Origin: Gymnogyps californianus
Taxonomy: Eukaryota > Chordata > Aves > Accipitriformes > Cathartidae
Assembly (NCBI RefSeq): GCF_018139145.2
Contig: NC_059474.1
Coordinates: 41,744,344-41,808,343, forward strand
Length of the DNA stretch: 64,000 bases
Reading direction: 5' to 3'
In this document: piece by piece, positions 12,397 through 26,176 of the stretch
How the letters are laid out: the number at the start of each line of letters is the position of its first letter
Numbering within the stretch: the first letter of the stretch is position 1
The notes under the pieces: generated by a model
What the model saw: the letters and a program-made list of their open reading frames with translations, nothing else
Database searches by the model: none
Told to the model about the DNA's origin: nothing
Position numbers and translations under genes: made by a program

Positions 12397-15300
12397 GACT
12401 TTTAGTTAGGACCATGCTCTGCACTGAAGCCTGGTGTCTGTCACTCCAGGTCACATCTAGTGAAACAGCCAGAGAGAAACATCAAAATCAACACTTTCCC
12501 TCCAAGCTTCCCAGCCTGAGTACCTTTTCTAAATCTAGTTTGACCTCTTCTTGTAAGGAACTGCTGCCTGACTCCCCAGGCAACCAGTTGTCCTGCTAAT
12601 CTAATTTTTAATCAGTCCTTGAACTCTGTCTTAGCATCTTGAACTCATAAAGCAATATGGCTTTGCTGTTATTAGTGATTCCTTTGAGCTTGCATGATGG
12701 CCCTTGATCCAGCACCAGACTTTAATTCATTGTGTGTCTGGAGTTTGCAAAGTGCAGTAGAAGATTACAGTGAGCAGAGCAGAGTAGCTGATATTAAGTT
12801 CATGATGAAGAAGCTAATAATTCCTTAAGTCAGAGGACTTTAGACAAACTATTTTATTGAGTCTTGACTAGCACAGATCTAGCCATCATACTTTTCTAAA
12901 AGATCCAATTTCTCTGACTCTAAGCCCACATTGCACTCATGGCTTTCCACTTGCTTTGTAGCAAACACTCCTGTAACTTGAGTTGTGGGGATGACTGTGA
13001 ATGTGTCTGGTACAGTAATGCAGAGGCTTTTGGTTGAGAAGATGGTTTTCCTTAATAGAATCTTGATTGTTAAGTGATCTTTTCCCTGTATAATGTGTGA
13101 ATGTTTCTGTGGAGTGAAGTTACATTCCAACATCTAGGAAATTCTTCTCCAAAGAAAATTAGGCCAGAGAATATCAAACATACTGTTTCTTAAATGTTAT
13201 TCCATGTTTGCCACCAGTGAATTTGGACATATAAACATGATATTTGGCACACACATTTGTGAAAAATCTTCCTGAACATACCTGTACGCTTTCCTTTGCA
13301 TCGAAACATTAGTGGTGCTAATTAAAGACATGCCACAGCTTACTTGGATTCTATAGTACCTGGACCTACTGTTAAAATGTTAAGCAGAAAGGTTACAGTA
13401 GTCCGTCAATCCAGAGAGTTTAAAATGCATCACTGAGGACCAGAAATGATCTGCAAACACTCCTCACTCCAGCTCACAGAGCAGGGCAACCGGTTCAAGA
13501 TGAACCAGACACTACTTCATTTCAGGGAGCACATGACAGCTCTTGCTCTGGCATGCATCCCTCCATAACTACATCACTGTATTTGAATTAACTGCAAGAA
13601 TCCCCAGTCTGACACTGGGAAGGTCGTGTCATCAGCATGGTCTCCGTTTATAGTAGATACATTGCTTACTTATTTACCCTTATATTGCAGCTTTTGTACA
13701 AATGAATCTCAAAGTTAAAAACAAGATATATGAAGAACATAAAAGGAACACCGTGTCTGTCTCTGAAGTTAAAGATCAGCCTGAAACAGTCCTCTAAATA
13801 CAAACTTCCCAAAGTTATAGGACATTTCAAATTGGCTTCTTTTTGCAACTTCTTAATGAAAACCAGTCATATTTTCACAAAATACTTAAGAATTAGTTGA
13901 ATCAAAGAAGAACTGTGTGAGAATAGTTAACTGTCTGGTGGTTAGAGATGTTCTTGAGGCAGGATACTCCAAATAATTATTTGCCAAGCAAAATAACATT
14001 AATGTGAGACATGGCATCAACACAGGGCACCCATCCTATGACACTTTCACAGGCCACAGATGTGGACGCTCTAAGAAAAGGTAAGATGTAGTTTCAGACC
14101 CACTCAAGCACCTGAGGAACCTGAACTAGGCTGGTCATCTAGCTTTTGCACTGACTTCGTGAACAACAGACAGATGGCAAGCCCACCATCTTCCCAAGTT
14201 TTGTGAATAAAGCCAGTAAATTAAACTGTCTGGCTAAATTGTCCTAATTTAAATAAGTTTTAAGATGACTGACTCTATAGCTACAGTATAAACTGTTGAA
14301 GCAGAAACCTTTCCCAAGCTGATATTGGTGATTCTGACATAATAAAAATCAATCCTTTCTGTTTCTCCCTTCCACCTCCATGATTTTTCTCCCATTTTTT
14401 GTCATTCCAAACCAAACAGCAGTCTTCTTTTTAAAGCTTACATCTGTTAAATATTAAATTTTCCAATAGAAAGTTGTTCTTATTTAGCAATCATTTCTAA
14501 AGAGTATTTTTTAATTCTTTTAACACTAATAAGAAAGGACAGGGACCCTAAGGTCAGTATATACTAATGAGATGAATCAGGAGATATGACTGAAATAAGA
14601 CCCAGTGTGACACAGCTGCCTCCAAAAAAATCTATCACTTGAGCAAAACACACTGGACAATCTAGTATCTCAATTTCCAGTGCTGTTACCATGGTTTCTA
14701 TACAAAGACTGGAGAGCATTACAAGCATATTCTTTGTGATGACGAATAAAAGGAATATTTGAAGTAGGGTAATAAAATCACGGGTGACCTGTCAGAGACC
14801 GTTGTGACAGCTACTAGTGACTACTTACATTTGCCTCTGAAAAAATCTAAATGGACAGAAGGTAAATCAGTATATTCTAAATACACTGTCTAGCTATTGG
14901 ATTTCCTCTGCCTTCCTGTTTTATTTTGCTGGTGTATAAAAATGATTCGGAGAAACATGAGAGTAGCACAGTTAATACAAACCATTTTGCTGTTCTTGGT
15001 AACTCCTGTAAAGACAGCCTGGCAGTCCTGTGTCGGGTCACACTGTGTGTTTCATTCAACCAAATGGCCTCAGCTCTGTTGTTTTAATCACTGTTGAAAC
15101 TCAGATTCAGCAAGATGTATGATATTAGTCATGGCTGACATACTGAATTTATTTACTGAGCTTTACACTGTTGGAGTTTGGAAGTCGGTTGGACAGATCC
15201 TGAAGCTAAATAAGAATTCTAATTTCAGTTCCAAGCTTTATCCAAATATGCTTGACTTAATTAATCTGTCATGAAATTCTATCAAGTCATTGAAAATCTT

Positions 15301-16177
15301 TGCATGTAGAGGCCATGAGGTAAAGTTCTTATGTCTTTGGGCATACTGGAATGCAATAAACTCAATTTTCAAAATTAGACATGTTAGTCATCATCAAACT
15401 ACTGTAAATACCTATTTTACACGTGGAAAGTAAGAAGACTCTTAACTTGACATGTAAAAGCCATATAACAGATTTGAACACACTTGTCCACATAGAGGAT
15501 ATGAGGATATACCATGGCTGGTTGTACATAACCTGAGCACTTGAAAACTCCCCATATATTTTATCATTATAATAATTCAAATGCAATTACAAAATCATCT
15601 GATTTTGAAAAGCTGGCTTGTAGATAACACCTCATAGCAGCTAGGCTGATCTAGTGATTCACTGCTACTGAAAGGGGTCCTTCTTCCTACGACTTTCTCT
15701 TTCCATTTCTACCCATTTCCCTGAGCTGACTCCAGGGGTGCCTACCCCCAGAGGTGATTAAACTTGTTGATCTGGGCAGAGAATGATGCAGTTTTCTTTT
15801 TTTCTGGATTAGTTTTCTTGTGGCTTATTGAGCTGAGCTCAACACTTGAGCATGAAGTAAATGCAGTGTCTGAGAGAAGGTAAGTGGAGAAGACTTGACA
15901 AAAGGAACAAGGCAGAACTTCATTCTTTGATGGTGGTAAGCTACCACATTTTTCAGAGGGAACTGCACTCAGCGTGATTTTTATATAGCTTCTGGAGCAT
16001 ATGTCTATGGTGTAATTCTCTGTGAAATTAGTGGGAATTCCTAAATAAAAAATTAGTATTGTACTAAATTAATTTTAGTTAAAAGACAAAAGCCAGTATG
16101 AATGAAAGCATCATGATCACATGAGTCTTGCACCAAACAAAGAAGGAAGTATTGTATAAGGTGACTTGATGACTTAC

Positions 16178-16295
16178 CTTAAAGGAGATTTCATACTGCT
16201 CTCCTCCCCATATTTCTAATCCTGGGTCATAGCCTCCCAGCTCCCAAAACCATTTCCGGTTAACGGCAAATAGACCTCCAGCCATTACAGGAGAC
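16178..16295 (-). CDS. GALNTL6: GALNTL6 internal coding exon C (Gal/GalNAc-transferase motif WGGEQYE)
   Basis: This 118-nt exon reads [20 protein letters not shown] then [19 protein letters not shown]. The acceptor is ttcatgcttcag behind a T-rich tract, and the donor is AAG|gtaagt. The first base G completes Glu with exon B, and the exon ends in phase 0. WGGEQYE is the Y-subfamily form of the WGGENxE motif that contributes the conserved acidic residue and substrate-binding loop of the GalNAc-transferase active site; MAGGLFA is the conserved loop before it. I remember Asp before RKWFWELG in human GALNTL6 and GALNT10, whereas this exon has Asn (codon AAC). The exon sits alone, with more than 11 kb of intron on its 3' side and more than 36 kb on its 5' side. 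Confidence 0.94.
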
Positions 16296-16345
16296 CTGAA
16301 GCATGAATAAAACAACACAAATAATAATGAAGATGTTTGGACCAT

Positions 16346-16378
16346 ATGTGTGTGTGCCTGTATGTGTGTGTCTGTGTG
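16346..16378. repeat. (TG)n-rich imperfect microsatellite
   Basis: tgtgtgtgtg, interrupted by cctgta and tc, spans about 33 bases some 50 bp upstream of exon C on the gene strand. There it reads as a CA-rich tract outside the immediate polypyrimidine region. Confidence 0.75.
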
Positions 16379-18671
16379 AATGCAGGTGGTCTGGCTTCCA
16401 CAATTGCAAAGCTATGGAAGGCATAGACACAGGGTACTGTAAACAAACTACATCCCAAAATGGACTCTAGATGAGAAACAGACAATGTGATAGACATGTA
16501 GATAGATATAGAGCATGGTAGACAGTCATGCACAAACTCCTTTTTTTTAAAAAAACCCAATTCTGTTCATTACTAAATAAACCCATGTAACCGAAAAAGA
16601 AAAGGACTCTGGAAAACTGCCAAAGCCTTTAATGTAGTCCCAGTACTCCATGTGAAGTTACTCACATTTGAAAGTTAGCAAAATTTTTCATTTCATTTCA
16701 GTCTCATAGGTGCTGGCTAGAGAAAGGCAGGAAAGTGACAGCGGATGGCTACAGAGCAGCTGTTGAGAGTTGAACATCTGCTTTTCTACAGCAGCATTTA
16801 AGACTCCTAAACTTTGTCTCACAGTGGTAATTGAACTCATAGGCAAATAATTTGCTATGTTTCCCATGTTTCCATTTATTCCATGAATAAACATGTGGAA
16901 TTTACTTGAATTAACTCAGCCTTTTCCACAGATAATATAGAAAACAAATGGGATATTTAAAGTTAGTGTTAGAGAACGTTAATGAAAAGTGCATTTTAAA
17001 TTTATAAGCAGGAATTTTGTACTGGAAACTAAATGTTTTTTTTTTTCACTACCAAGAAGACCATGTTTCTAATGCAGTAAATACATTGACAGCTCTCAGG
17101 TTTTAAACGTTGCTCGCCGATTCCTTGAAGTTGTGGTGGAAGGGGAACACAAAGGGATCTACACTGAACAAGAAGGAGACAACAGGCTGAAGAAAGTCAA
17201 CCCAACTGTTCAATTCAATCAATGCAGGTCAACACTCGCCTTATGAGTTTTAGAGCCAGAGGCTAGAAGGAACACATTCCTGTTGATGGCTGGTCAGCAA
17301 GAGGGAAGACACATAATGTAACAGAAACCTGGATGGCTTCCAGGCAGTGCTTTCTTATGAGAGAATAGACATGAAACGGGATCCTATGCCGTGTGCTTTG
17401 TAAAACTGCAGCCCCTGAGGGAAAATTATCCCATCTAGGGGCATTTTTGTTCTGAATTACTGTTGGTGGTTTGTTTGGGGCTATGGAAGTAGATGGTACC
17501 ATCCCTGAAGAACTGACTGGAAAATAAAAACTTCCCCCTTTGCCACTGATTTCGGATTTGGCAGTGAACTCAGGACTGGTAGGTATCACAGGAATCCATG
17601 CATAAGTTAGAGGTTTATTAAAGAGGACATCAAGTTAATGGAACAATATTCTGCCATATTTTCTCTGCCTTAACACTTTTTGTATTGCTATATTTTATCC
17701 AAGCCAGTGGAGAAGGTAAAATAGCAAGCAGACAGGTGAGTGGCCTCTGCTACCATTAGGATGCCAGAGAATCCCTACATGCATGAATGTTAGAAAATGA
17801 TCCTCTCCATCTGCATTCATGGGAACAAAAAACATTACAGATATTTTACCTTTCACTTCTATAAGACAGTTTTTTAAATATATATATACACTTTAGATTA
17901 TATCTTAAACTACCCATTTTCACAACTAGGCAGCTCTGTTTTTAATAGACTAATTCTATTTTCCTTTAGAGATTATATTTTTCAAAGCACACAGAAGCTT
18001 TGTGAAACAAAGCTGTAATATTCTAACTGGCAAGGCTGTGCACTGTAACATACACTGAATGCTAATACTTTTTTACTTTTATTGACATTTCATACCTCAA
18101 ATATTGACTGTTCTTTCCACATATGAATAAATTCAATGGAGATTTTATTAGAAACCTTCCCCCGGGGATTCTGACTACTAGAATACATTTTCAGTTCCTA
18201 CCAAAGTAAATCTAATTACAACATGCCCTTTGTGACTTCAGGTTCTAAATAATCAAAACACAATGTCCTTTTATAAAGATGGACTTGCATGGAGAATGCT
18301 TATAACTAAATTGTTACTGGCAGAAGAAATGAAGTCCCAGAAATCACTGGGGAAATGCAGGATTTCTTTAAATCTCTTAGGTACAATATCTTTCACGAGC
18401 ATTTCTCTTGACACAGTGAATGGCCTATGAAAAAGGCAATCCCCGCAGGTGAACCAGAAGGAAGATGAAAAAATCAGAGACTTCAAATTGCAAAATAATT
18501 GGCAGATACTTACAAATTATACTTTATAACTAATGTGTAGATTTTCCAGTGATAATACTAAGTAAAGAAACTCCTTGTTATTTAGATGCAAAAGTTCAGA
18601 ACATTTATTACAATTAGCAAAACTACCAAACAACTGCAACAGCAGCAAACTCATAGCTCCTACATTTACTT

Positions 18672-18695
18672 AAAAAAAAAAGAAGAAAAAAAGAA
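18672..18695. repeat. A-rich low-complexity run
   Basis: A9 or longer with scattered G (agaagaaaaaaagaaa). No adjoining element was recognised. Confidence 0.65.
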
Positions 18696-21600
18696 ATTGC
18701 ATGTAACGTTGCTCCATTCATTCTTATTCTACAACATGTTCTGACATTTGTTGTTTTGCAGGAAGAGCAATGGAGAGGACAAACAGGATGGCTTTTTGGT
18801 TTTTATTGGAGTGGGATGAGCAATAAACTGTGTGAACCTGACCACTTGGCACAGAATATGTGTTCCACTCCATGCCACAAGCAGCTCCTGCTGAACAGGC
18901 CTTAAATTGTCTCCAAAATATGAAGACAAGAGTCCAGTCCTACAATCATGACTGATATAAAAAGTCCTTTTGTAGTCAACAGGATCACTCATACAGATAA
19001 GAACTGGCCTGAGCCCAAAGGAGAAGAATTAATCTCTTGTTTAATGGTTTCTGTATAGAAATGACAAGTACAAAGCTATGTTTGTAGAAGCAATTTTTCA
19101 TGAAATGTCCTACACTGAGACACTTAAACAATCAGACTTGAGCTACTGTAGCATAATATTATGTGAGTAATTACAGTGGGAAGCTGTAAAATACTTATAG
19201 TCAAAAACTTAAAAGGACAAAGATTCCCAAAACATCAGAAAAGGTGGAAAGGCTAAGGCTGCTAAACTTAAAAATAATTATAAAAACCTTCCACATAAGA
19301 AGTACTGCACAGGCTCACAGACTATACCTGGAAGAACAATATTGCAAGTAAAAGTCAGCTGGTCCAAAAATGGTCCAAGAGATCACAGATTCCTGTGCTG
19401 AGATGGAAAATGAGTTTGATTTAGTGAGACTGCAAAAAAACCCCACCCCAACACAAGCCAGTGAAGAATTTTGTAACTTCTCATAATCTACATGCAGAGG
19501 AAGAAAAGACATCATCTATGAATTTTCAAGGTAAGAGAAAGAGTACATGGACTTAAAAGGAGTATGAAGTTACTTGCATTAGAAATGAATGTGGTATATT
19601 GCAAACAAATGAACTGCATAGCAGGGTTTGTAATCATTACATTGCAAGAGTGATATATACAGTGGACTTAAAGGATTTGTGAAGATGTGAAAAGGAAAGA
19701 GGAGCTTTGACAGCATGCAGAAAGACACTTAGGAAAGCACCTGTGCTAGATGACGTGTGTAGTAGGTACGCTGATATTGAGACTGGAAGAAGCCCAATGG
19801 CACATCTGTTTAGTGTCATATGTCAGTAGGTGAATGTAGGTTTGTGTGATCTATTATTCAACATAGAGAAAATATTACACTATGCATTGATCATTGTTGA
19901 ATTGAGATGCTGCTGCTGCTGCACACTGGGGAACTTTGGAAAGGGCTGATAGGGATCATTTGCCCGGAATAGCTGAAATTTGGTCATTATAACTGTATCC
20001 AGTGAATGGCATATCGCACTATGCATCTTTCTGTATAATCCAGACGGATTAAAGGCTCTGTGCTGAACTACTGAATAGAAACAGATGAATGCCGAAAAGA
20101 TGTGTCCACCTCATGCAGGATATGCTAGACAAACTGACCTTCAGTGCCAAACCAGCTAGCACGCAGTACAAAAACTGGAGTAAATGTCAGCCCGCATCAG
20201 GAGTCAGTGCTGGGTCCTGCTGACCTTCTGTCATGGATGTGATAGATGAGGGGGAAGGGGACCGTGTTGCTGCTTGCACAGTGACAGTCCCAGAAATGAC
20301 TGGTGACCTACTGAATGCAGCTTTGAGCTATGCTTGTGCACTTTTTATAGTGAATTTCAATGTCTTGTTAATCAAGGAGAGTGCCTCTCCACCCTAGTGA
20401 TACCACACAAAGGCACCTCTGAAGAGTGAATAAATTCAAATACCTTGTTTCAGTGGTTACTGCTCCTGGTGCTCTCCACAGTGATTCCTGATACTGTAGC
20501 AAAGCTTCTTAAAGCAAATAGCAGAAGCTGACACTAATCCTAGATAACAAAAGGTTCTAATAAAATTAATTAAAATCTATGTATGTGTAATGTAAGAGAC
20601 AGACATGGTCACTCACATGAAGTGAAATGAATGCAGAAATAAAAGAAACTGAAATTAAGATGAGTTGATCAAATGGTAAGGAAGTGATATAGATTAATAA
20701 AATAAATGACAAAAATATGAACTTAAAGGTTGCTCCAGCTAAAGATAAATTGAGGGACAGATTCTATACTGTGAATAGAAAAAGATGTTGATGTAGGTGG
20801 AATGAATATGGCTTAGACTTACTGAATTTTTCAAGAAGTAAAATAAAAAGCGGAATCTTTTATATACTTAACTCTTTAACCAAATATATTTAAAAATGTA
20901 TTTTCAAATGTACTTTTTTACTTTTAATATTTCTGTAAGGCACTGTTTTCTTTTATCTTTTATCCATTCTGACAACATGAGTAATCTCCATGTTTATAAA
21001 ATCATAAAGATTTAAAAAGTAAAACCTGTATCTGTGACATTAGCCTATGGGTTTTACTCTTTCTTTTTTTCCTCAAGAACAAGTGTCCAGTCTTCTGAAT
21101 AACTTTTACCCTTGATGAATTTGTGCCCCTGTCTGCACCAAATGATCACATAAGTTTTGCAAACCACTGCATTCCTGATGTCCACATCATTATCTCCTTA
21201 GAGAGTCTAGAAACAGTATCTTAAAATATATGGCAAATCAACTATGTAAGGAAAAGGTCTGTCTTAAAGTTGATTTGCTCCCCATAAAAACTGCCTCCAC
21301 CCCAGTTCATTCACTGTACATTCAAAGCTGTCACCACAGTACACTGTAAATGGCCAGCTGATTTTTTTCCTCTGTTAATGTATGTAACTGAAGTCCTGAC
21401 TATTTACGGCAAGGTACCCCAGCAATTTTCACAAAGCAAACTGAAGCTACTCTCGTGCAAATTTGAATTTGTAGAGCTGTATTCCACTGTGCAGACTCCT
21501 TCTATATATCCAGTTGGTTTCAGTAATCTGTATTCTCATATTAAACTGTTGTATAATTTTATTGTCACTCTTAAGCAGTTAGGATATTCTTATGTTAATT

Positions 21601-23746
21601 TTCCTTCACTATATCTTTCTAATGAGTTGTTTGCAAAATTCATCACATGTTGATAGATTTAATATAGACGCACACTGTCTCCATCTTACCTACAATAAAT
21701 ACCTGCGTATATGCGTGTATGTTTCATACATTTCTACTCACTGGCATCCAGCCAACTATTATACAAGTGATAATTAAATTGTGAGATACCTGTCCTTTAA
21801 GAGGCATAGCACTAAAATTTCACCCATGTTTATTTCTGCGCTAAATGTTCTCCTGATTTTTTTCCCAAAACAATCTCTAAAATATTCAGTCTAAAAGAGC
21901 ACTCACCCATAGGCTAGCACAAAATGACTAACTTTGCAATGATAAATATCTTGCTTTTTAAGCAGTTCCATTCAAATTCTAGTCAATGTTGACAATGAAA
22001 TAATTTCTTTTTCCAGAGCAGAGTTGCATTCAGATTTAGCAGAGTTCCATTATGTTTTAACTTAAAGTGACATCTTTCTTGAACAACTCAGACTTGTGAA
22101 ATGCTAATGTGGCAGAAGAGAGGGTATGTACCCAACAGTACCCACTAGTGATAGTAGTTGCTTGTGACAGGTTGTGACAAAGTCACACAAGCTTTTCCTG
22201 ACTCTCTACTACTTCCCAGTGCAGAAGGCACTATTATGCAGGACGGAGATGAGGGCTAATTTACTTTGACTTGTACTTTTGGAGCCTGCATCTCCACATA
22301 ATCAACAGTCTCTCTACTAAAACTGCAACAAGGCCTCATTTTGATACCAAATGTGGCAAATTTCTCATGACCAACAGAGTTCAAAAAATTTAGATAAAAA
22401 TTTGAATTCTTACGTAGTGACTGTTGTTGGAGATTATGAAAGTGCTACACACTCATCAGTTAGTTTCATTACATGAAACTCGTGTAAGTCGCATTATACC
22501 TATCTCACTCTAAGCTTAAAAGTATAAATTTTTTTGGTATTTAAGCAAATATTTTTACAAGTATGAAAAAGAAAGAAGAAGGCATCAGGCTTAGTTTTTA
22601 CATAACCTATCAGTTCAAATCATATTAAAATAGATCATTGTGCTGAAACATATAGCAGCCAAGTTGTATTACTTAAAATTAACTCACAAGTCCCTATATA
22701 ACTACATTTCATTTTTTAATTAGACTTTTTTTTGAGGGGAAATATTAAGATAAAACTCCATTCTTCTCTAATGGACAGCCAGAAAGTCAGCTGCAGAGAG
22801 TCAGCTACAAAGAAAGCTCTGAAAACACTGGAGGTTCAGTTTATAAAAATTCGCACTCTGATGTCATCACATGGCTTCTTTGCATATTTTGCATATCTTT
22901 CTTAACACATTGCTAAACTTCATTGAAAAAATCATATTGTAAAAGAGTAATGAGCCCTTATGTGGGTAATGATGCTGAGGCCCATTTAGCCTTCCCTCCC
23001 GTATTTAGAAAATCAATGAAGCTGTAGAAGAGGTGAGTCAGGTGGGTAGAGATGGAAGACTCTGAAGGGAAGGCTTCCCCTCCTCATAATTACCTCTTAT
23101 AATCCAAGGGAAATCTGTCTGAATTATTGCTAGAGGAGATGTACAGGACTCAGACTAAGGAGGTGGGTCAGCAGAAATGAGCATCCTGAAGCAAAAAGAA
23201 AATGAAAGCTTCTGGAAATGTCCTACAGGCAAAGGTATTCAGAAGGATAAAACTGAGGAGCAAAAGAACAGCTGGAATATCATGCTGCAAGTCATAGTAA
23301 AGAGGAGAGTCCAATACATAAGCAGTCTTACAAGACTGAGAGCTGACTGCTGTAAAAGCAGGAAAAGGGAGCTGAGAGCAGCACTTCTGCTGAACCGTAT
23401 TCATGTCATGAGCACACATGGACCTTGGACATACAGAGCTCAATTACAGCAAAAAAACCTTCAGCCTATTAGTAGGAAGTAAGAACTGTTGGGGAAAAAC
23501 CCCCCAATCTCTAAGCAAAATTTAACACAACTCTGTCAATTGACAGTACCTCTTCATGTTAATGGGTATCATTTGTATTCAGGGTTGTCCCTTGAAAATA
23601 TAATCTTTGGAAATTAAAGGTAAAAATAAAGATCAATCTGAGGCAAAATATTACCAACTGTCCCTAAAATAGGAACTTACTTTATCCCTCCTGGATTTTG
23701 GTAAGCTTCACTTTGAAGCATATCTAAAACTAAACACAAAAAAAGA

Positions 23747-23762
23747 TTTTTTTTTTTTTTTT
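23747..23762. repeat. T16 homopolymer
   Basis: A pure T run preceded by caaaaaaaga. On the minus strand it would look like a poly(A) tail, but no LINE or retrocopy sequence adjoins it. Confidence 0.7.
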
Positions 23763-26176
23763 AAGAAAAAGGATATATTCTTTTTTACCTTGTCTACATT
23801 CTCAACTATACTAGCTTCTGCATTTAAAGCTAACCTAAGGTCAGAATTCAAACAGATAAGTAGTGTTTTGCACAGCCTAAGAATTTCAGAAGTGTAGGAA
23901 GTCACCCTCTTTCTGGTTATTGTGAAAATCCAATTATTTTGATTGTGAAAGCACAATGAACCTCCTACTATCATCTTTTCCCTCTGGGTTATTATGAAAC
24001 ATGAGGCTGGAATTTTAAGGCAATGCCAATATTCTAACCTGAGTGTACATCTTACTTTTAAACAGGAAAAATCTGATCAAGCTAACAAGGAAATCCGTGT
24101 GTATGGAAAGTAACACTGTAAATTGACATCTCATTTGAGATTAAACTTCTATTTTCAAATAAGGAACAAAGCCAGAGTCATATCTTTAGATTATCCATCC
24201 TGGTTGCACAGTAACTCCATCACCACCTCCCAAGCATTAGGGAATAACAACAGTTCATTAAATCCCATCACTACCTTCAAGGATGTTCTCTCAGAATAAA
24301 TAGGGGCAGCAGCTCAACAGAATTACTATCCAATTACAATGTTATCTTCCCCTCTTTAGAAGTAGAGGTATAAACCAGAGAACTATTTTCCTTTTCCAGT
24401 GCTTACTTTTGCTTTATTGATTTACTTAAGCCCAGTATAGCATCATAAGCAAAGTTTAAACTCAAGGAGGAATTTTTAAATTTCATTAAAGATGATAAAT
24501 GATTCCTCTTAAAACATAGTCATTGGCCTGAACACAGGATCTTATTTCCAAAATAGTCATTTAATTCAGACCTTGTCCTCCCAAGAGAGATTCCTAGATA
24601 AATAATGATAACAAATTCAACCAGTTAGCAGTCTGCTATTAAAATTTACAAGTCATTCTGATTAAGTTATTTTGATTACTATAACTCTATGACTCTGATT
24701 TCTATAACTCTAAAACATTATGTACTTATTCCAGATTAAAGTAGATTTAAAGGCACCACAGCCCAGAAAAATAGCTTTGTACGTAATGTGCAAAAGTGAC
24801 TTCACAACTGGGGACTACAAACTGCTCCAGGAACAGCCTTTTTTGCACTGCTCACGCCTTCCAGCACAACCTCACAAGCAGACCAAGCCAGCAGGACCAG
24901 AGAGTGCTCCGGCAGCGCTGCTCACCATAGTCTGCTCTGCAGGCAGGACCAGCAGGGCTGTGTCCATCAGGCCTCCGTTGTTTCCTGTGCCATACGCACT
25001 CCATGTGGGCTGGTAAAACAGCTGCTTGGGGCTTTTTATGGATGCTAAGTGAGGAGAAGAGGTCATTCTGATAACTATACTACATGCTACTGTATAGGAC
25101 CATATGCATATTTGCAACAGTCGGGAAACTTCGAAAAAATACAAAAAAGGCAGTCGAATTACAATCACCACCATAAACTCCATACAAAACAGAAGCCTTT
25201 TTTTTCTGGTCTCTTGCAATACTTCAGGCTGAAGCTTTATTTGTGCAACATTGAACGATTTAGGTGGGCAAATGTGAAGAGTTAGTATTGAAGCACTGCA
25301 AGGAAATGGCAACATGAGTTTCAGTGGGTTTTCTTTTTTGTTCACCCCACTGTTCACATGCCAGATCAGACTGAATAGTTAGTGAAGGCCATTTCCAGAA
25401 CATTTCTGAGTTGCAAAGATTTTAAATAAGTTGAAGTATAGTTACAAAAACCTGCTCCTGTTTTTTTAGCAAAGTCTTTTAAAATACTGCTGCCTCACAT
25501 GCTGATGGAATCGACTTTTCTTCAGGGTCCCACAAACTACCCTTCGTGACTCTGATTCAAGCAGACAGAGCCCTCACACTAGGCTAAGTGGATGAGACAC
25601 ACAGTTAATGATATGGCCTGTGATCTGCCATGAAGCTGAGGATGTGGATGAATATTATTCCTTTGATCAGTTCTTCAGTAGTACTGTCAGCAACTGCTCC
25701 CACTCTACCCTAATGCACACGCACTGCTTCAAACACAGCCAGGAAATGGGGACAAAAAGTAATTTTAATATTTCATTCATGTCTGTCTTTTGGGGTCAAT
25801 GCAGAAGGCTGAAATGACTACATGCTGATGGGGAGGGAGACTAGAGCCTGTGTATCCATGCCATTACCTCAAAAAGCAGGTCATCCTTTTGCCAGCGGTC
25901 AAAGATTTCAAGCACATTATCATTAAGTTTTAGGAAGGCAAAAAAAATGATGCCTGAAGAGGCAAATATGCAGCCAAAGGTATTCTGGGATCCTGGAAAT
26001 GTGCTCCTAGATGCATCATTGCTATTTATTAAAGCTCTATAATTTCCTGTGTTACCTTATTATGGAGGATGATGGGGAGGCAGGCGCTTCATAGAATCAT
26101 AGAATGGTTTGGGTTGGAAGGGACCTTAAAGATCACCTAGTTCCAATCACCCTACCATGGGCAGGGACACCTTCCA

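Larger units (their letters stand above)
5115..16177 (-). other. GALNTL6: GALNTL6 intron between exons C and D (11,063 bp)
   Basis: This complete intron has a gtaagt donor after exon C and a tttccag acceptor before exon D. It contains a 20-bp tandem duplication (5542-5581), an A/G-rich run (8334-8381), a possible ancient repeat tail near 8965-9170, a short ATG/GAT trinucleotide run (10148-10166), a solo LTR (10371-11523) and a C13/A11 tract (12373-12396). The stretches 5582-8333, 9171-10147 and 12397-16177 hold only short chance open frames and show nothing I can identify. Confidence 0.88.

Noticed and set aside
23747..23762. T16 run as a possible poly(A) tail of a minus-strand retrocopy
   Set aside because: No coding or LINE-like sequence lies next to it and no flanking duplication was found.
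24872..25357. 161-codon minus-strand open frame and an overlapping plus-strand frame (24720-25016)
   Set aside because: The plus frame has a faint resemblance (KVDLKAPQP...LYVMCK) to the C-terminal Sec63-type region of Ski2-like helicases, but it is too short and gapped to support. The minus frame has no motif, no splice context and no start context.
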